Shown: piece by piece, positions 27,104 through 37,256 of the stretch
Layout: every line of letters begins with the position of its first letter
How positions within the stretch are numbered: the stretch's first letter is position 1
Source: Alteromonas sp. C1M14
GTDB lineage: Bacteria; Pseudomonadota; Gammaproteobacteria; Enterobacterales; Alteromonadaceae
Direction: 5' to 3'
NCBI RefSeq assembly: GCF_018860965.1
Contig: NZ_JAHKQF010000009.1
Coordinates: forward strand, 1-64,000
Length of the DNA stretch: 64,000 nt
Translations under genes and position numbers: made by a program
The notes under the pieces: generated by a model
The model's database searches: none
Told to the model about the DNA's origin: nothing
Seen by the model: the letters and a program-made list of their open reading frames with translations, nothing else

Positions 27104-28665
27104 GATTTTGCTCCTTGTGTTGATAAGCCAATTACACTGTCATCATCTTCTGGTGGAACTGGGCCTTTTTTGGCGAATTTCTTCATCAGATAGAACGCAA
27201 TGACAAACATCACCGTGTAAAACAAGGTGTAGCCGACAATGGTAAATAACACGTCTGATACCGACAGGTTAGACACAGACACATGTACCGGTAACACTTC
27301 GGCAATAGACCATGGCTGACGACCAAATTCAGCAACAAACCAGCCCGCTTCACACGCAATCCAAGGTAAAGGCATGGCGAACAGAGCGGTCTTCAACAAC
27401 CAACGAGGCTGAGTAATTTTGTGCTTGGTGCTATACCAAAAAGACGCGGCAAACACCCCTAGCATAATAAAGCCGGCTAATACCATAATGCGGAATGAAT
27501 AAAACAGTGGTGCAACAGGAGGAATACTGTAATCCACGGCCCGTTTTAGTGCCTCTTCTGAAGGCGCAGTCACATCACTTGTGAACGGTTGCAATAACAT
27601 GGCATAGCCAAGGTTATCTTTGTTCGCCTCAAACAGCGCTTTTTGCGCTTCAGTTGCGGTGCCATCGCGCACTGCATCCATATTTTTATACGCTTGTATG
27701 CCCGATAGAATCCGTACTCGGTGTTGATCTTTTAGATCTTTAATACCGGTAACTTCTTCGTCCACACTACGGGTTGCGATCAAGCCCATTAACCAAGGCA
27801 CTTGCAGTGCATACTCCATTTTTTCTTCTTCGTCGTTGGGTATACCAAAAATGGTGAACGGCGCAGGCGCTGGATGGGTTTCATATTCAGCTTCAATGGC
27901 GGCCAATTTTACTTTTTGAACGTCGCCAATTTCATAACCGCTTTCATCACCTAAAATGATGACTGACAAAATGGATGCCAAACCAAAACTGGCGGCAATA
28001 GCAAATGACCGACGGGCAAAGGCGACATGGCGATGTTTAAGCAAGTAGTAACTAGAGATAGCAAGCACAAACATAGCGCCAGTGGTGTAGCCAGCGGAAA
28101 CTGTATGCACAAATTTCACTTGCGCTACGGGGTTGAACACCACATCAGCAAAGCTGGTCATTTCCATGCGCATAGAGTCGATGTTGAAATCGGCACCTAC
28201 AGGATATTGCATCCAGCCGTTAGCGATTAAGATCCACAAAGCCGAAAAGTTTGAACCAATGGCGACCAACCAAGTTGCCGCTAAGTGTTTTACTTTAGAC
28301 ATGCGATCCCAACCAAAGAAGAACAAACCGACAAAGGTTGATTCTAGGAAGAACGCCATTAGGCCTTCAATGGCCAGTGGTGCGCCAAAAATGTCACCCA
28401 CATAGTGGGAATAGTAGGACCAGTTCATACCGAACTGAAATTCCATCGTTAGTCCGGTCGCCACGCCAATGGCAAAGTTTATCCCGAACAACTTACCCCA
28501 GAACTTAGTCATCTCTTTATAGATTTCCTTGCCGGTCATCACGTAAACAGATTCCATGATGGCCAGCATAAAACTAAGCCCAAGGGTAAGTGGCACGAAG
28601 ATAAAGTGATACAACGCAACTAATGCAAATTGCAGGCGCGATAACTCCACTAATGTATCGCTCAT
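27100..28665 (-). CDS. cydA: Cytochrome bd ubiquinol oxidase subunit I
   Basis: 521 aa, the long Q-loop form as in E. coli (522 aa). A histidine ligand for haem b595/d lies in ALYHFIF (H20). The conserved quinol-site and haem segments include [15 protein letters not shown]. The periplasmic Q-loop between about residues 250 and 380 holds the mixed charged stretch. First gene of the cydABXDC cluster. No FNR or ArcA box was clearly recognised in the 260 bp upstream, so regulation is not read here. Confidence 0.96.
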   Translation of the reverse strand: MSDTLVELSRLQFALVALYHFIFVPLTLGLSFMLAIMESVYVMTGKEIYKEMTKFWGKLFGINFAIGVATGLTMEFQFGMNWSYYSHYVGDIFGAPLAIEGLMAFFLESTFVGLFFFGWDRMSKVKHLAATWLVAIGSNFSALWILIANGWMQYPVGADFNIDSMRMEMTSFADVVFNPVAQVKFVHTVSAGYTTGAMFVLAISSYYLLKHRHVAFARRSFAIAASFGLASILSVIILGDESGYEIGDVQKVKLAAIEAEYETHPAPAPFTIFGIPNDEEEKMEYALQVPWLMGLIATRSVDEEVTGIKDLKDQHRVRILSGIQAYKNMDAVRDGTATEAQKALFEANKDNLGYAMLLQPFTSDVTAPSEEALKRAVDYSIPPVAPLFYSFRIMVLAGFIMLGVFAASFWYSTKHKITQPRWLLKTALFAMPLPWIACEAGWFVAEFGRQPWSIAEVLPVHVSVSNLSVSDVLFTIVGYTLFYTVMFVIAFYLMKKFAKKGPVPPEDDDSVIGLSTQGAKS

Positions 28666-28925
28666 AGGAACATCTCCAGTGTAATTGATAAATAGGTTGA
28701 GTGCATAAAACGCAGAGCGCGTTTATTGATGGAGCTTCAGCCACTTCGTGCCAGTAGAGTTTAAATAGTAGAATTGGATTATTTTAGCTCTAACAGACAG
28801 GCATGAGCTTCCTGCATCTCATTGGCAGAACAATACACCCATTCCTGAGATAGGCATTTGATCCAACGCAAAGAAACTCATTGAGAAAAAGGAACATGAG
28901 GTAACAAAATACGTAAGTGAAGGCG

Positions 28926-31244
28926 TTAAAATTTAGGCGGTGTAGATAAAATGCCAGCAGCAAGTAGTTTACTTACCTGATCGGTAAACCGAGACAGCAA
29001 ATGTAAATGGCTCGAAAGTCGTTTTGTCTTGTAGGTTTGGTAATAAAGAGAGATGTCTTTACTTGCCTGTTGCTTAAATAGGTCAGTATCTAGAGCCCTG
29101 CACTGTGCGTGTGTCTCAAGAAAAGCAGCAAGCGCGTGACTGTCGAGCACCGACAGCGCGCTACCGTAGGCCGGCCTTTTTGCCGAAGGTGCGAAATATA
29201 AAGATTGCAGATCATGCACTTCAGAGAAACACACAACCTCATCACAGCGCTTTGCCAGTAAGGGCGTAAACATTTTATCGGCATGTTTACGTCGTTGTAG
29301 CACCACAATTTTGCCGGGTATTTCTCCAAGCAACTCCAATACGTGTAACGCCGTTCCTTCTGCGAATATTAGCACCTCAGCACTTTTGTAATAAATAAGC
29401 TGCTCTTGTAAGCTCAAATTTTCTGGCTTCATAATAAAAAAGCCCTGCTTTGCAAACATCGCTTCTAACACGGACTCACCGGCAAAGGCTCCTCTGAGCA
29501 AAAACCCGGTGCGGCTAATATAGATTTTTTTGGGTTTACTAGGGTCGGCTTTTATTCCTGCGGCTTTTTCCCGTGAAACAAGAAATTGACGGTAAGGCTC
29601 AGAGATCCCCGTTCTTGAGCGAAACACACTTTGCTGAGGAGCAATCCATAAATTGGCGGCAACAAAGCTTTTTGTGGGCAACAAAACATCCTTTTTAGCA
29701 ATGCCGAAGTAAGCCAGTATGGCGTAGAAATGGGGCGGCAATACAGGCGTAGGCAGGCCCCTTTTCCTCGAATAACGCTGTGGAAGGAAAACCACCTTAC
29801 TAATAGTATCTAAGCGCCGGGCTTCACTTAACGCCGCTAAGCGATGCACGCATTCGGCAAGAAAGTGGCCAAAGTTGTTAAACACGGGGCCACCATAGTA
29901 GTAAACCCCGCGTCTGGTTTTTAACGATGCCTGGCTCTTACTGAGGCTAGACATGTCTGTGGCCGATATGGGGCGGTCATCACTCTTATAAATCGGGTGG
30001 TGACGATACTGTTGAGCAAAATCCGGTAACGCCTCACCTCGCAACCCACCTTTTACAATAGCCGGGTTCGCGCCCTTTTCTTGAATAAGGATATCAACGT
30101 TAGCGCAGCGGATTGCGCCAAAGCCACAAGACGTTTCCTTTGATATGTGTTCCCCTTGGGTTATCCGTTCTTTTAACGACCCAACCAGGTTTCGTCGCCA
30201 CAAGACCAGCCCACCTGCGAGCCTGGCCAACAGCGATACCTTAAACAGTGAGGGAATAAAATTATTTGTCTTGGGATTTTTGTTCTGCGCTAACACATTG
30301 GCTAAGGCCCGATATAATGACGGCCGCTCTTGGTGTAATTGCATAACCAGTTCTGCCACTTTATCTTCACTGTGAGCCTGATCAACAAAGGGCAATAGCG
30401 TAAGTTGGGCCTGCGCCTCTGCAATCAGTTTCCATTCTGCCGGTGTAAGCAGCGAACGGAAACGACACATGGCCGCCTCTAATTGCTGCTGACACTGGGT
30501 TAAGGCCTCATCATCAATTAAGCGATAACGCGGGCTATGCTGACTGGTCGCTTGTAAATAGGTATCAAGCTCTCGCTGCAACGACGCAATGGGAAACTGA
30601 TTAAGACAACGCTTTAGTTCGAGTGCCGCAAACGAATAAGACACATTCACTGAGGTTGTAGAGACACTTACATCCTCTTCGATATGTAAGACCTTCAGTA
30701 AATCACCGATAATACTGCCTTGATCATCGGGCGATTTATAAGCAAAGCAATGGAATAGATCGGGTAGAAGCTGATTATTTGCAACCAACAGTTTCTCCCA
30801 CTGCCCAAGATTCAACTTCGTGCGCGGGGTAAAGGGCTTGTGATTACCATGTCGTTTCACCGACTGATTATAAATCGACAGCTGAAACTCGACGGGGTTG
30901 CGAATAAAACAAACGATTTCGACCCCAGGTACCTGTTCAATAACATCATCTAAAATACGAAAAAAAGACTCAGAGCTTAACAGGAGTGTGTGATAATTTT
31001 TTTCGTTTTCAAATGCATCAAGGGCACGTATTAACTTTTTCGAATCAAGGATTAAGCGCCCTCTTTCATCGGCAGAGCACACCACTCGGGCATTACCAGA
31101 GCTAATACCATTTTCGTCAACGGTATGATTGGGGTACAAAATGCCAAACGAAGCCAGTTCGGTGCGATGATGATGAAGAAAATGCTGTATCGCAGAGCTA
31201 CCGGTTTTAGGTGGCCCTATATGAAAAATGATCCGTTTCGACAA
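28926..31244 (-). CDS. Sulfotransferase - GT61-like glycosyltransferase fusion
   Basis: 772 aa, two domains. Residues 1-290 form a sulfotransferase: the opening IIFHIGPPKTGSSAIQ is the 5'-phosphosulfate (PAPS) loop, and CFIRNPVEFQLSIYNQ is the 3'-phosphate region with its Arg/Ser. Residues about 390-770 resemble the DUF563/GT61 family: YYGGPVFNNFGHFLAECVHR with the GHF...E signature, an ISRT segment near KKIYISRTGF, and AEGTALHVLE near the end. I infer an enzyme that adds a sugar and a sulfate to a surface polysaccharide. The start is a TTG; an in-frame stop eight codons upstream rules out an earlier start. It lies downstream of, and may be separate from, the RND operon. Confidence 0.72.
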   Translation of the reverse strand: MSKRIIFHIGPPKTGSSAIQHFLHHHRTELASFGILYPNHTVDENGISSGNARVVCSADERGRLILDSKKLIRALDAFENEKNYHTLLLSSESFFRILDDVIEQVPGVEIVCFIRNPVEFQLSIYNQSVKRHGNHKPFTPRTKLNLGQWEKLLVANNQLLPDLFHCFAYKSPDDQGSIIGDLLKVLHIEEDVSVSTTSVNVSYSFAALELKRCLNQFPIASLQRELDTYLQATSQHSPRYRLIDDEALTQCQQQLEAAMCRFRSLLTPAEWKLIAEAQAQLTLLPFVDQAHSEDKVAELVMQLHQERPSLYRALANVLAQNKNPKTNNFIPSLFKVSLLARLAGGLVLWRRNLVGSLKERITQGEHISKETSCGFGAIRCANVDILIQEKGANPAIVKGGLRGEALPDFAQQYRHHPIYKSDDRPISATDMSSLSKSQASLKTRRGVYYYGGPVFNNFGHFLAECVHRLAALSEARRLDTISKVVFLPQRYSRKRGLPTPVLPPHFYAILAYFGIAKKDVLLPTKSFVAANLWIAPQQSVFRSRTGISEPYRQFLVSREKAAGIKADPSKPKKIYISRTGFLLRGAFAGESVLEAMFAKQGFFIMKPENLSLQEQLIYYKSAEVLIFAEGTALHVLELLGEIPGKIVVLQRRKHADKMFTPLLAKRCDEVVCFSEVHDLQSLYFAPSAKRPAYGSALSVLDSHALAAFLETHAQCRALDTDLFKQQASKDISLYYQTYKTKRLSSHLHLLSRFTDQVSKLLAAGILSTPPKF

Positions 31245-31321
31245 TGCTGCTGCTCTGTTCGGCTAAAACGACGGGAATGGTAGCACAAAGCTCGCATTCC
31301 GCGAATCCGAATGAACCGTTC

Positions 31322-31537
31322 TTATGACTTAAGCGCCAGTTCCTTTTCAGTTTTAAAACCGAACACTTTACGTAACACAATGGTGGCAGGGCAAAATCCG
31401 GTAAAACTTTGTTGAAACAAATTGGCCCCCACAAACACAGTTAACCAAACAAAGTATTCACTTACATAAACCGTCAGTACAACACTTATCAACACCATCA
31501 TTCCGGCAAAAGCGGTAAGGGCTCTTTCAGCTGACAT
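31322..31537 (-). CDS. DUF2892 small inner-membrane protein
   Basis: 71 aa, two transmembrane helices, and the DUF2892 (YgaP-tail-like) signature ERALTAFAGMMVLISV...FVGANLFQQSFTGFCP. The conserved cysteine in FTGFCP is present. Often found near rhodanese genes; here it lies 3 bp after the beta-barrel gene and is the fourth gene of the RND operon. Function unknown. Confidence 0.82.
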   Translation of the reverse strand: MSAERALTAFAGMMVLISVVLTVYVSEYFVWLTVFVGANLFQQSFTGFCPATIVLRKVFGFKTEKELALKS

Positions 31538-31540
31538 ACA

Positions 31541-32842
31541 TTACTCCTCAAAAAAATATCTAAACGCTAGATACACATTACTGCCATCTTTAAATTGACT
31601 ATAAAATGTGTAGGTTTCATCACCATAAAACCCATTCACTCCACCACTAATTTGCCACCGGTCGGTGGGCGAATAAGTGCCACGAAGGCGCAGGTAGCCG
31701 TCGTTATCGGAGGGAGAATAAAAATTAAAAAGTTGAAGGGTTAAAGTTTGTTGCAACGCAAGGTAACGCAATTCGGTTGTTAGCACATGGCGGCGCTCTT
31801 CATCTTCATATTGTGGCCACAGACTATTGGCAACAAGAGCGGCGTAATCATGATTGAACTCGGTATACCACTGTAGGCTACCGGTTAAATTCGCGATCAG
31901 TTCTTGTTCATAACCTATCAACAAACGACTTTGATCGTTGGCAGTAAAAGGATCGTTTCCAAAGGTATCCTCACCATCGTAGAAGGCATATTCTAGCTTT
32001 CCAATGCCTGCCCCTATTGGCCTAACCGCGCTAAACCCCGATACCGTCAGTTCACTGTAACGGGGATTGCCCTGTACATCGGCCCCTTGGGGTAACTTGC
32101 TATACCCTTTGTATCCGTATAACGCTAACTCTGTGCCTGCCAGTGTTCCGTATAACCGTATAGCGTATTCAGGCTCATCAGGTAAATTACTGTCTAGTAC
32201 ACTAAATTCGTCTGCTATCAGGGTACCGGTTGAAGGGGAAAAGTAAGAAAAGTACTCGCCATTTATGCCATTATCTGGCTCAAACTCAGGTGTTATCACC
32301 ACATCGAAATTAACCAAGGTGGAATAGCCGCTAAGCTTTACCGACAACGACGGTGCTTTGAGGTAATCATCATCCCGACCGGCAAAGAAAGATTGATAAT
32401 CCTTCGAGAACAAATCATTAAGAAAAAGATAATCACCGGTACCCCAGGTAAGCACCTGTTGGCCAGCTTTTAGATCAAAGTGGCGACCCATTGTCCCAAG
32501 AAAACCCAAGTTTCCCTGCCAATACAATTCTCGTATTTGGCTTTCTAATTGATTTTTCACGCCGTCATAATAGAGATCGCCACGAAAACTCACTTTTGAC
32601 GATGACAGCAGGTAGTCGCTTTTAAGTTGCACGCGGGCATCTTGTAATGTGGTATTTCGTCCTATCACGTCATCACGTTGCAAGCGTCGCCCTAAGGCCA
32701 CTTCAGCGAAGCCAGCCCAACTAAAAGGCGATACTTCTTGCTCTTCCCAGTTGTCCATTTCAGCCCATAGGTCATCACTTTGTTGCTCTTGGGCTAACAC
32801 GCTTCCGGTTAACAATAGAAGGCCAATCAGATACTTAGCCAT
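31541..32842 (-). CDS. Putative outer-membrane beta-barrel protein (DUF1302-like)
   Basis: 433 aa with a signal peptide ending near LAQ (residue 18). The mature part alternates polar and hydrophobic residues as in a barrel. It has the phrase DLKAGQQVLTWGTGDYLFL, which resembles the DUF1302 motif (QxvtWG), and ends in aromatic YFFEE. It starts 1 bp after the stop of the LolA-like gene, inside a four-gene operon with an MMPL-type RND transporter. I infer a lipid- or hydrophobic-compound export route to the outer membrane; substrate unknown. Confidence 0.65.
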   Translation of the reverse strand: MAKYLIGLLLLTGSVLAQEQQSDDLWAEMDNWEEQEVSPFSWAGFAEVALGRRLQRDDVIGRNTTLQDARVQLKSDYLLSSSKVSFRGDLYYDGVKNQLESQIRELYWQGNLGFLGTMGRHFDLKAGQQVLTWGTGDYLFLNDLFSKDYQSFFAGRDDDYLKAPSLSVKLSGYSTLVNFDVVITPEFEPDNGINGEYFSYFSPSTGTLIADEFSVLDSNLPDEPEYAIRLYGTLAGTELALYGYKGYSKLPQGADVQGNPRYSELTVSGFSAVRPIGAGIGKLEYAFYDGEDTFGNDPFTANDQSRLLIGYEQELIANLTGSLQWYTEFNHDYAALVANSLWPQYEDEERRHVLTTELRYLALQQTLTLQLFNFYSPSDNDGYLRLRGTYSPTDRWQISGGVNGFYGDETYTFYSQFKDGSNVYLAFRYFFEE

Positions 32843-32843
32843 G

Positions 32844-33644
32844 CTATTTCAACCACTGCACCGGCGGCGTGCGCAAGCTTCGCTCGCTAAAAACACCCTC
32901 GTTAAGCCCTAAGTTGTAAGTCATGTTTCTAAATTCCATTAGGGTGTATCCGCCACTGGTTAAGTCAGTCACTTTGGATCGGGTCACGGTGGGATATCCC
33001 TCTATCGTGTCCACACTCACCGCTTCCACTCGCCGATAATTGGTATGGTTTTTATCGTAAAAATTGATAAGTACGGGCAGATTATTTTGTTTGTCAATTT
33101 CCACCACATAGTAGGCAAACTCCACTGAGTGCGTATCTTTGGCTTCCGCTTTAAGGATATAGCGGGTCTCAGTTTCTTTTTGCAGTGAAAACGTGTCTTC
33201 ACTGACAGCGCGACCAGATACATCTTCATAGAAAAAGTGGGAGCCCACAAAGGATGTTCTTTTATCGCCAGCAGAAATACGCTTCACCAAATCCAACGCC
33301 GGTAGATACAACCAACGATCATCGTCTTGGTCTAGCTCAACGTGCTTTTCTACGCGAAAGACCGTATCGCGCACATCAGCAGGCCGAGAGAAAAACACCA
33401 TCATTTTTTGATCACCATTATCTTCAACATCCTTGCGTAAAATGGTGAACTGGCGCATCTGTTTTCGGCCTTGGCCATCAACAATGATCATGCGGGCATC
33501 TGAGCGACTATCATCGCCAGCGTAATATGCGGCTTTTTCTGATGCGAGAATAAGCCCGTCAACATCCACCTCCTGTGCCACGCCGGATGCTGACAAAAAC
33601 GTAAAAACGCTCAGTATTGCAAAACCTACCCCTTGTATAGCCAT
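32844..33644 (-). CDS. Periplasmic LolA-like lipoprotein-sorting family protein
   Basis: 266 aa with a signal peptide (about 1-23). The rest reads as the 'outer membrane lipoprotein-sorting protein' family that has the LolA/LolB fold: RKQMRQFTILRKD, RWLYLPALDLVKRISAGDKRTSF with its conserved LPAL and SAGDKR segments, then YFVEIDKQ-like strands. Such proteins usually accompany MMPL RND pumps and may ferry lipids. It lies 11 bp downstream of the RND gene and 1 bp upstream of the barrel gene. Confidence 0.8.
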   Translation of the reverse strand: MAIQGVGFAILSVFTFLSASGVAQEVDVDGLILASEKAAYYAGDDSRSDARMIIVDGQGRKQMRQFTILRKDVEDNGDQKMMVFFSRPADVRDTVFRVEKHVELDQDDDRWLYLPALDLVKRISAGDKRTSFVGSHFFYEDVSGRAVSEDTFSLQKETETRYILKAEAKDTHSVEFAYYVVEIDKQNNLPVLINFYDKNHTNYRRVEAVSVDTIEGYPTVTRSKVTDLTSGGYTLMEFRNMTYNLGLNEGVFSERSLRTPPVQWLK

Positions 33645-33655
33645 TTTATCTTCCT

Positions 33656-36226
33656 CTATTTTGTTTGATTGGGCGGACGAAAAACAAACCGACTCAATAA
33701 ACTTAGTGCCGATGGCAATACCAACAAGGTCACCAACGCAGACACCGCCATGATACTGGCTAAAAACACCCCTACGGTGATATACGGCACGAGAGGGGCA
33801 AACAATAGCGGCGTAAAACCAAATGCAATCACCAAGGCATTGCGGGTGATAGCGGAAGCCGGCTCTTCAAACATAGCGTTAAGGGTGGCAGAGACACTGT
33901 TGGTCTGGCGAAACAACGCCCTTGCCCGCTCTAAAAAATGAATGGCAAAATCCACCGACAAGCCTAAAGTTAGTGCCGATAACACCGCAATGGGCATATC
34001 GTAATCTTTGCCAACAATGCCGATTAATCCATAAATAAAAGCAATGGTTATGGTTAACGGTAGCATGGCAAGCAGCCCAAATATCAAAGAGCGAAACAGC
34101 ACCACCATCATCACAAACACCATAACGAATGCCCCTAACAAGCTATCGAGCATGCCGGCAACCATATTCTCTTGCCACACCACATTTAAATACGCTTTAC
34201 CGGCCCAGTGATAAGCAAGCCCCTCAGGCAGCGGGTGGCGCTCAACATATTCTGCCACCTGCTGGGTAACCGCTGTCATATCTTGATTATCGCCACTGGT
34301 GAGTTGTAGCCACAATAAGGTTTGCCGGTAGTCTGGAGTGACAAAATGCCATAAATCCTGGGGGCGATGAGAAGACTGATACTGCAACAATGCTTGCGCT
34401 ACGCCTTGAGGGCTCTTTGGTAAGACGTAATCCTCGTCTTTGCCGCTGCGCAATTCTCGGTTAACAACTTTTACCACATCAGCCAACGTATTGGCTTTAC
34501 CCACCAACCCCGTTTGCGTCAAAAACTGCTGCAGATTAGCAATGTAAGCGAGTGCGTCAGGAGACTGAAACCTTTTACTATTTGAAACGGCTTGCTCTAC
34601 CTTTGTCATCAGCGTATCGAGATAGTCTATGGCCTCATCTGATTGTACTTCGAACATGGCATCATCAATGGCAATGATTAGACTTTCTAGGGCCTCGGTA
34701 CCGCTTTGCTGGCCAAGCTGTTGCTGTAGCTGTTGTTGCCAGGGAAGTAATGATTTAGGTAGCACAATTTCAGCGGCGGTTTGCGCAAATAGATCAGCGG
34801 TGGATGGCACCACACCGGTGTCTTCTATAACCAAATACGCATTGTAGGTTCCGGCGAAGTGTTCATTTAACACTTTGTCGGCCACGCGTATTTCATGGTC
34901 GGCTTTAAACCACCGCACGGGATTATCATTAATTTGTATTTGGGTGATGCCCCACACCGACACACCGAATAGGGCGGCAAACACCAACAACCAACCTCGC
35001 CGCCATGATAACGCGAGCTTGCCAATCCCTCGAGCAATGGCTCCCACTCGACTACTGTTGCTACCGTTTGGGTGCATGGCCTGCTGCAATTTTTCGAGGG
35101 TCGTGTCATTCATTCTCGACACATAGGCCGGTACAAAAATGATTGTCACCAAAAAGGCGAATAAAATACCAAAGCCCACAAACGCCCCGAATATTTGCAC
35201 CGGAGGAATTGGCGTTAGCATTAGCGAAAAGAAACCGACGGTAGAGGTAATCGACGTAAACAACATTGGGGTGAATAAATGTTTGACCACGGCGCTAATC
35301 ACATCCCCCGCTTTCTCGTTGGGCTTATAGCGATCGGAAAACTCCGAAAGAATATGGACAGAATCCACCACCGCAATGGGCATAAGAAATATGGCAATCA
35401 TGGATGACATAATATGCACGGTATAACCTAAGCCAATCATGATGCCCATGGTGACAATAACGGTGGACATGGCCACAATCATAGGCGCAATTATAAGCGG
35501 AATATTGCGGAAAAATAGAAATAGTAGCGCAAAGATCATAAGACCGGCGAGTGGGGCAGACACCCCCATTTGGACGAACATTTCCACCCCAAATTGGTCT
35601 TCGGCCACAGGCAACCCAGTGATATACCAGTGTTGCGAGGAATCGAGGGCATCAATTTTTGTGCGAATATCTTCTGCTATCCGATAGCTTTCGTTTTTGT
35701 CGGCAATAGGTACATAAATCGCGGCGGCTTTACCCGTTTGCGCCACTAAGGTGTCGTACAGCAAAGGTAGCCGAGAAATATTACGTTCAATTTTTAAAGC
35801 ATCGTCTTCACTTTTAGGTGGCGTGTGCATCATCCATTCAAAGCGAATGGCGCCAGTGTCTTGCTGAGCAATATTATCCACCGTTGACAGCGACATCAAA
35901 TCGGCGTCGAGCACACCATCCAATTGCAAAATAGCATCGGTTAATTGCGCCAATTGCTGCAGCGTTTGAGGACTATAGATGCCGTTTTTAGCCTCTCCTG
36001 CAACCACGCCCACCACAATGGCATCGTGCATGGCAAAGGTCTTTTTCGTTTGATTATGAAAAATGCGTGCGGGATGGTCTGCCGGCAGCATATTTTCGGG
36101 GTCGGTATCAACCTGCAAACCAGGAATTAGCGCCCCCGCTCCAAGGGTAATGAGTAAAAGCGTGCCATACACCCATCGAGGATAATGAGTGCTTAACGAA
36201 ATAAGAAAGGACACCACATTTTTCAT
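33656..36226 (-). CDS. RND/MMPL family transporter
   Basis: 856 aa. Two repeats of a large periplasmic loop plus a six-helix bundle are seen: TM1 near residue 20, bundles near residues 225-380 and 690-850. The second bundle holds ALTLGLSVDFAIHFLERARAL, the conserved DFAIHF-type segment of MMPL/HpnN-like transporters. It is first in a tight operon with LolA-like, barrel and DUF2892 genes. A near-palindromic AT-rich site and a MarR gene further upstream may govern it. Substrate is probably a lipid or hydrophobic compound. Confidence 0.86.
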   Translation of the reverse strand: MKNVVSFLISLSTHYPRWVYGTLLLITLGAGALIPGLQVDTDPENMLPADHPARIFHNQTKKTFAMHDAIVVGVVAGEAKNGIYSPQTLQQLAQLTDAILQLDGVLDADLMSLSTVDNIAQQDTGAIRFEWMMHTPPKSEDDALKIERNISRLPLLYDTLVAQTGKAAAIYVPIADKNESYRIAEDIRTKIDALDSSQHWYITGLPVAEDQFGVEMFVQMGVSAPLAGLMIFALLFLFFRNIPLIIAPMIVAMSTVIVTMGIMIGLGYTVHIMSSMIAIFLMPIAVVDSVHILSEFSDRYKPNEKAGDVISAVVKHLFTPMLFTSITSTVGFFSLMLTPIPPVQIFGAFVGFGILFAFLVTIIFVPAYVSRMNDTTLEKLQQAMHPNGSNSSRVGAIARGIGKLALSWRRGWLLVFAALFGVSVWGITQIQINDNPVRWFKADHEIRVADKVLNEHFAGTYNAYLVIEDTGVVPSTADLFAQTAAEIVLPKSLLPWQQQLQQQLGQQSGTEALESLIIAIDDAMFEVQSDEAIDYLDTLMTKVEQAVSNSKRFQSPDALAYIANLQQFLTQTGLVGKANTLADVVKVVNRELRSGKDEDYVLPKSPQGVAQALLQYQSSHRPQDLWHFVTPDYRQTLLWLQLTSGDNQDMTAVTQQVAEYVERHPLPEGLAYHWAGKAYLNVVWQENMVAGMLDSLLGAFVMVFVMMVVLFRSLIFGLLAMLPLTITIAFIYGLIGIVGKDYDMPIAVLSALTLGLSVDFAIHFLERARALFRQTNSVSATLNAMFEEPASAITRNALVIAFGFTPLLFAPLVPYITVGVFLASIMAVSALVTLLVLPSALSLLSRFVFRPPNQTK

Positions 36227-36264
36227 GATTCATCGCTCAGCCAGAAACTGACAACCATTATATA

Positions 36265-36279
36265 ATATAAATCTTATAT
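36265..36279. promoter_or_regulatory. AT-rich palindrome before RND operon
   Basis: ATATAA-atc-TTATAT is a 6-3-6 perfect palindrome 39 bp upstream of the RND gene start. Regulators of the MarR type bind AT-rich palindromes, and such a gene lies 1 kb upstream. The link is inference. Confidence 0.35.
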
Positions 36280-36408
36280 ATCAAGACAAAGAAATTTTAC
36301 ACTTTTGAAAAATGGCACAGCGATGGGGTAGCTAAAGGTGATTTTGGGCTAGGTAGATTACCCTAGCAACGGATAAGCCAGCGCCGTAGGCTGACTCACC
36401 AGCGGATA

Positions 36409-37155
36409 CTAGAGTTTGTCGATGAGGTTACGAATAATATCAAGACTAAGAAACTGGGCAGCAACGGTTTGTAAACGCAGTTGCAGCCGTGCCACAGGGT
36501 AACCTCTAAACACCCAAAATTTGCGTTTTTTATTGTAACCTTCATACAGCTGGGCTTTAGCCGTAGGTATAGCTGTTTGCCCTATCTGTTGCCAAGCTTT
36601 GTACGCACCGGTGATGTCCGCACCTCGCATAAAGCGTTGTATTGCTTTGGGAAAGTGTGACAAACGCACAGCCGACTGGTAATCAATAATATGAGGCTTA
36701 CCTTCTTTAGTACAAAGTACATTACCAAAGTTACGCAAATCAAGATGGCTCAAACCTATGCGGTGCATCGCCCCAATCATGCGTTCCATTTCAGTGAAAA
36801 ATGTCGCCGGCAGTGTTGCTTCTCGATCCCGAATGGCTTTAAGGGACTCTCCTTCCACATAGGGGTAAGCAAATGCGATATCGCTTAAACGATAGCACTG
36901 AACATCAAAATAAGGGCTATTAGATAACATCGATAAAGCCCTGACTTCTCGATTTACAAAGCTTTTTGCTAGAGTACGGCGCACCCACCACGGACAATGA
37001 CTGAAGTCTTTAATGATAAAATCTGCCTGTGCCCCTTTCACCAAATAGACTCTGGCATTGGCCCAACGCCCAGCATGCAACAATTCGACACTGATGACGT
37101 CACACGTTGATTGCATCGCCTTAGATAACCAGGCTTCAGCTTGTTGTTTATTCAT
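36409..37155 (-). CDS. Small kinase-like protein (RIO/InaA-type fold)
   Basis: 248 aa. ATG at 37153-37155 preferred, with GAGG seven bases upstream; one GTG codon further upstream is possible. Kinase hallmarks: the ATP-binding lysine in ADFIIKDFS, a catalytic loop HLDLRNFGN with Asp and Asn, and the metal-binding Asp in HIIDYQSA in place of DFG. It is close to the Kdo-kinase/InaA and RIO-like group that phosphorylates sugars or lipopolysaccharide. It lies between the MarR gene and the RND operon on the same strand. It may phosphorylate a lipid or glycan that the RND system handles. Confidence 0.7.
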   Translation of the reverse strand: MNKQQAEAWLSKAMQSTCDVISVELLHAGRWANARVYLVKGAQADFIIKDFSHCPWWVRRTLAKSFVNREVRALSMLSNSPYFDVQCYRLSDIAFAYPYVEGESLKAIRDREATLPATFFTEMERMIGAMHRIGLSHLDLRNFGNVLCTKEGKPHIIDYQSAVRLSHFPKAIQRFMRGADITGAYKAWQQIGQTAIPTAKAQLYEGYNKKRKFWVFRGYPVARLQLRLQTVAAQFLSLDIIRNLIDKL

Positions 37156-37256
37156 CACATTACCTCGTCAGATAAAAACGTCGGCATTGTGAAAGCACAA
37201 GGTTGCCTAGGCAACCAAATGGCGAGTACTGGGCCAAAAAGTAAGTTAAATAGCAG

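Noticed and set aside
36227..36408. Additional small gene between RND and kinase genes
   Set aside because: No open frame with a ribosome site; the stretch looks like promoter DNA.
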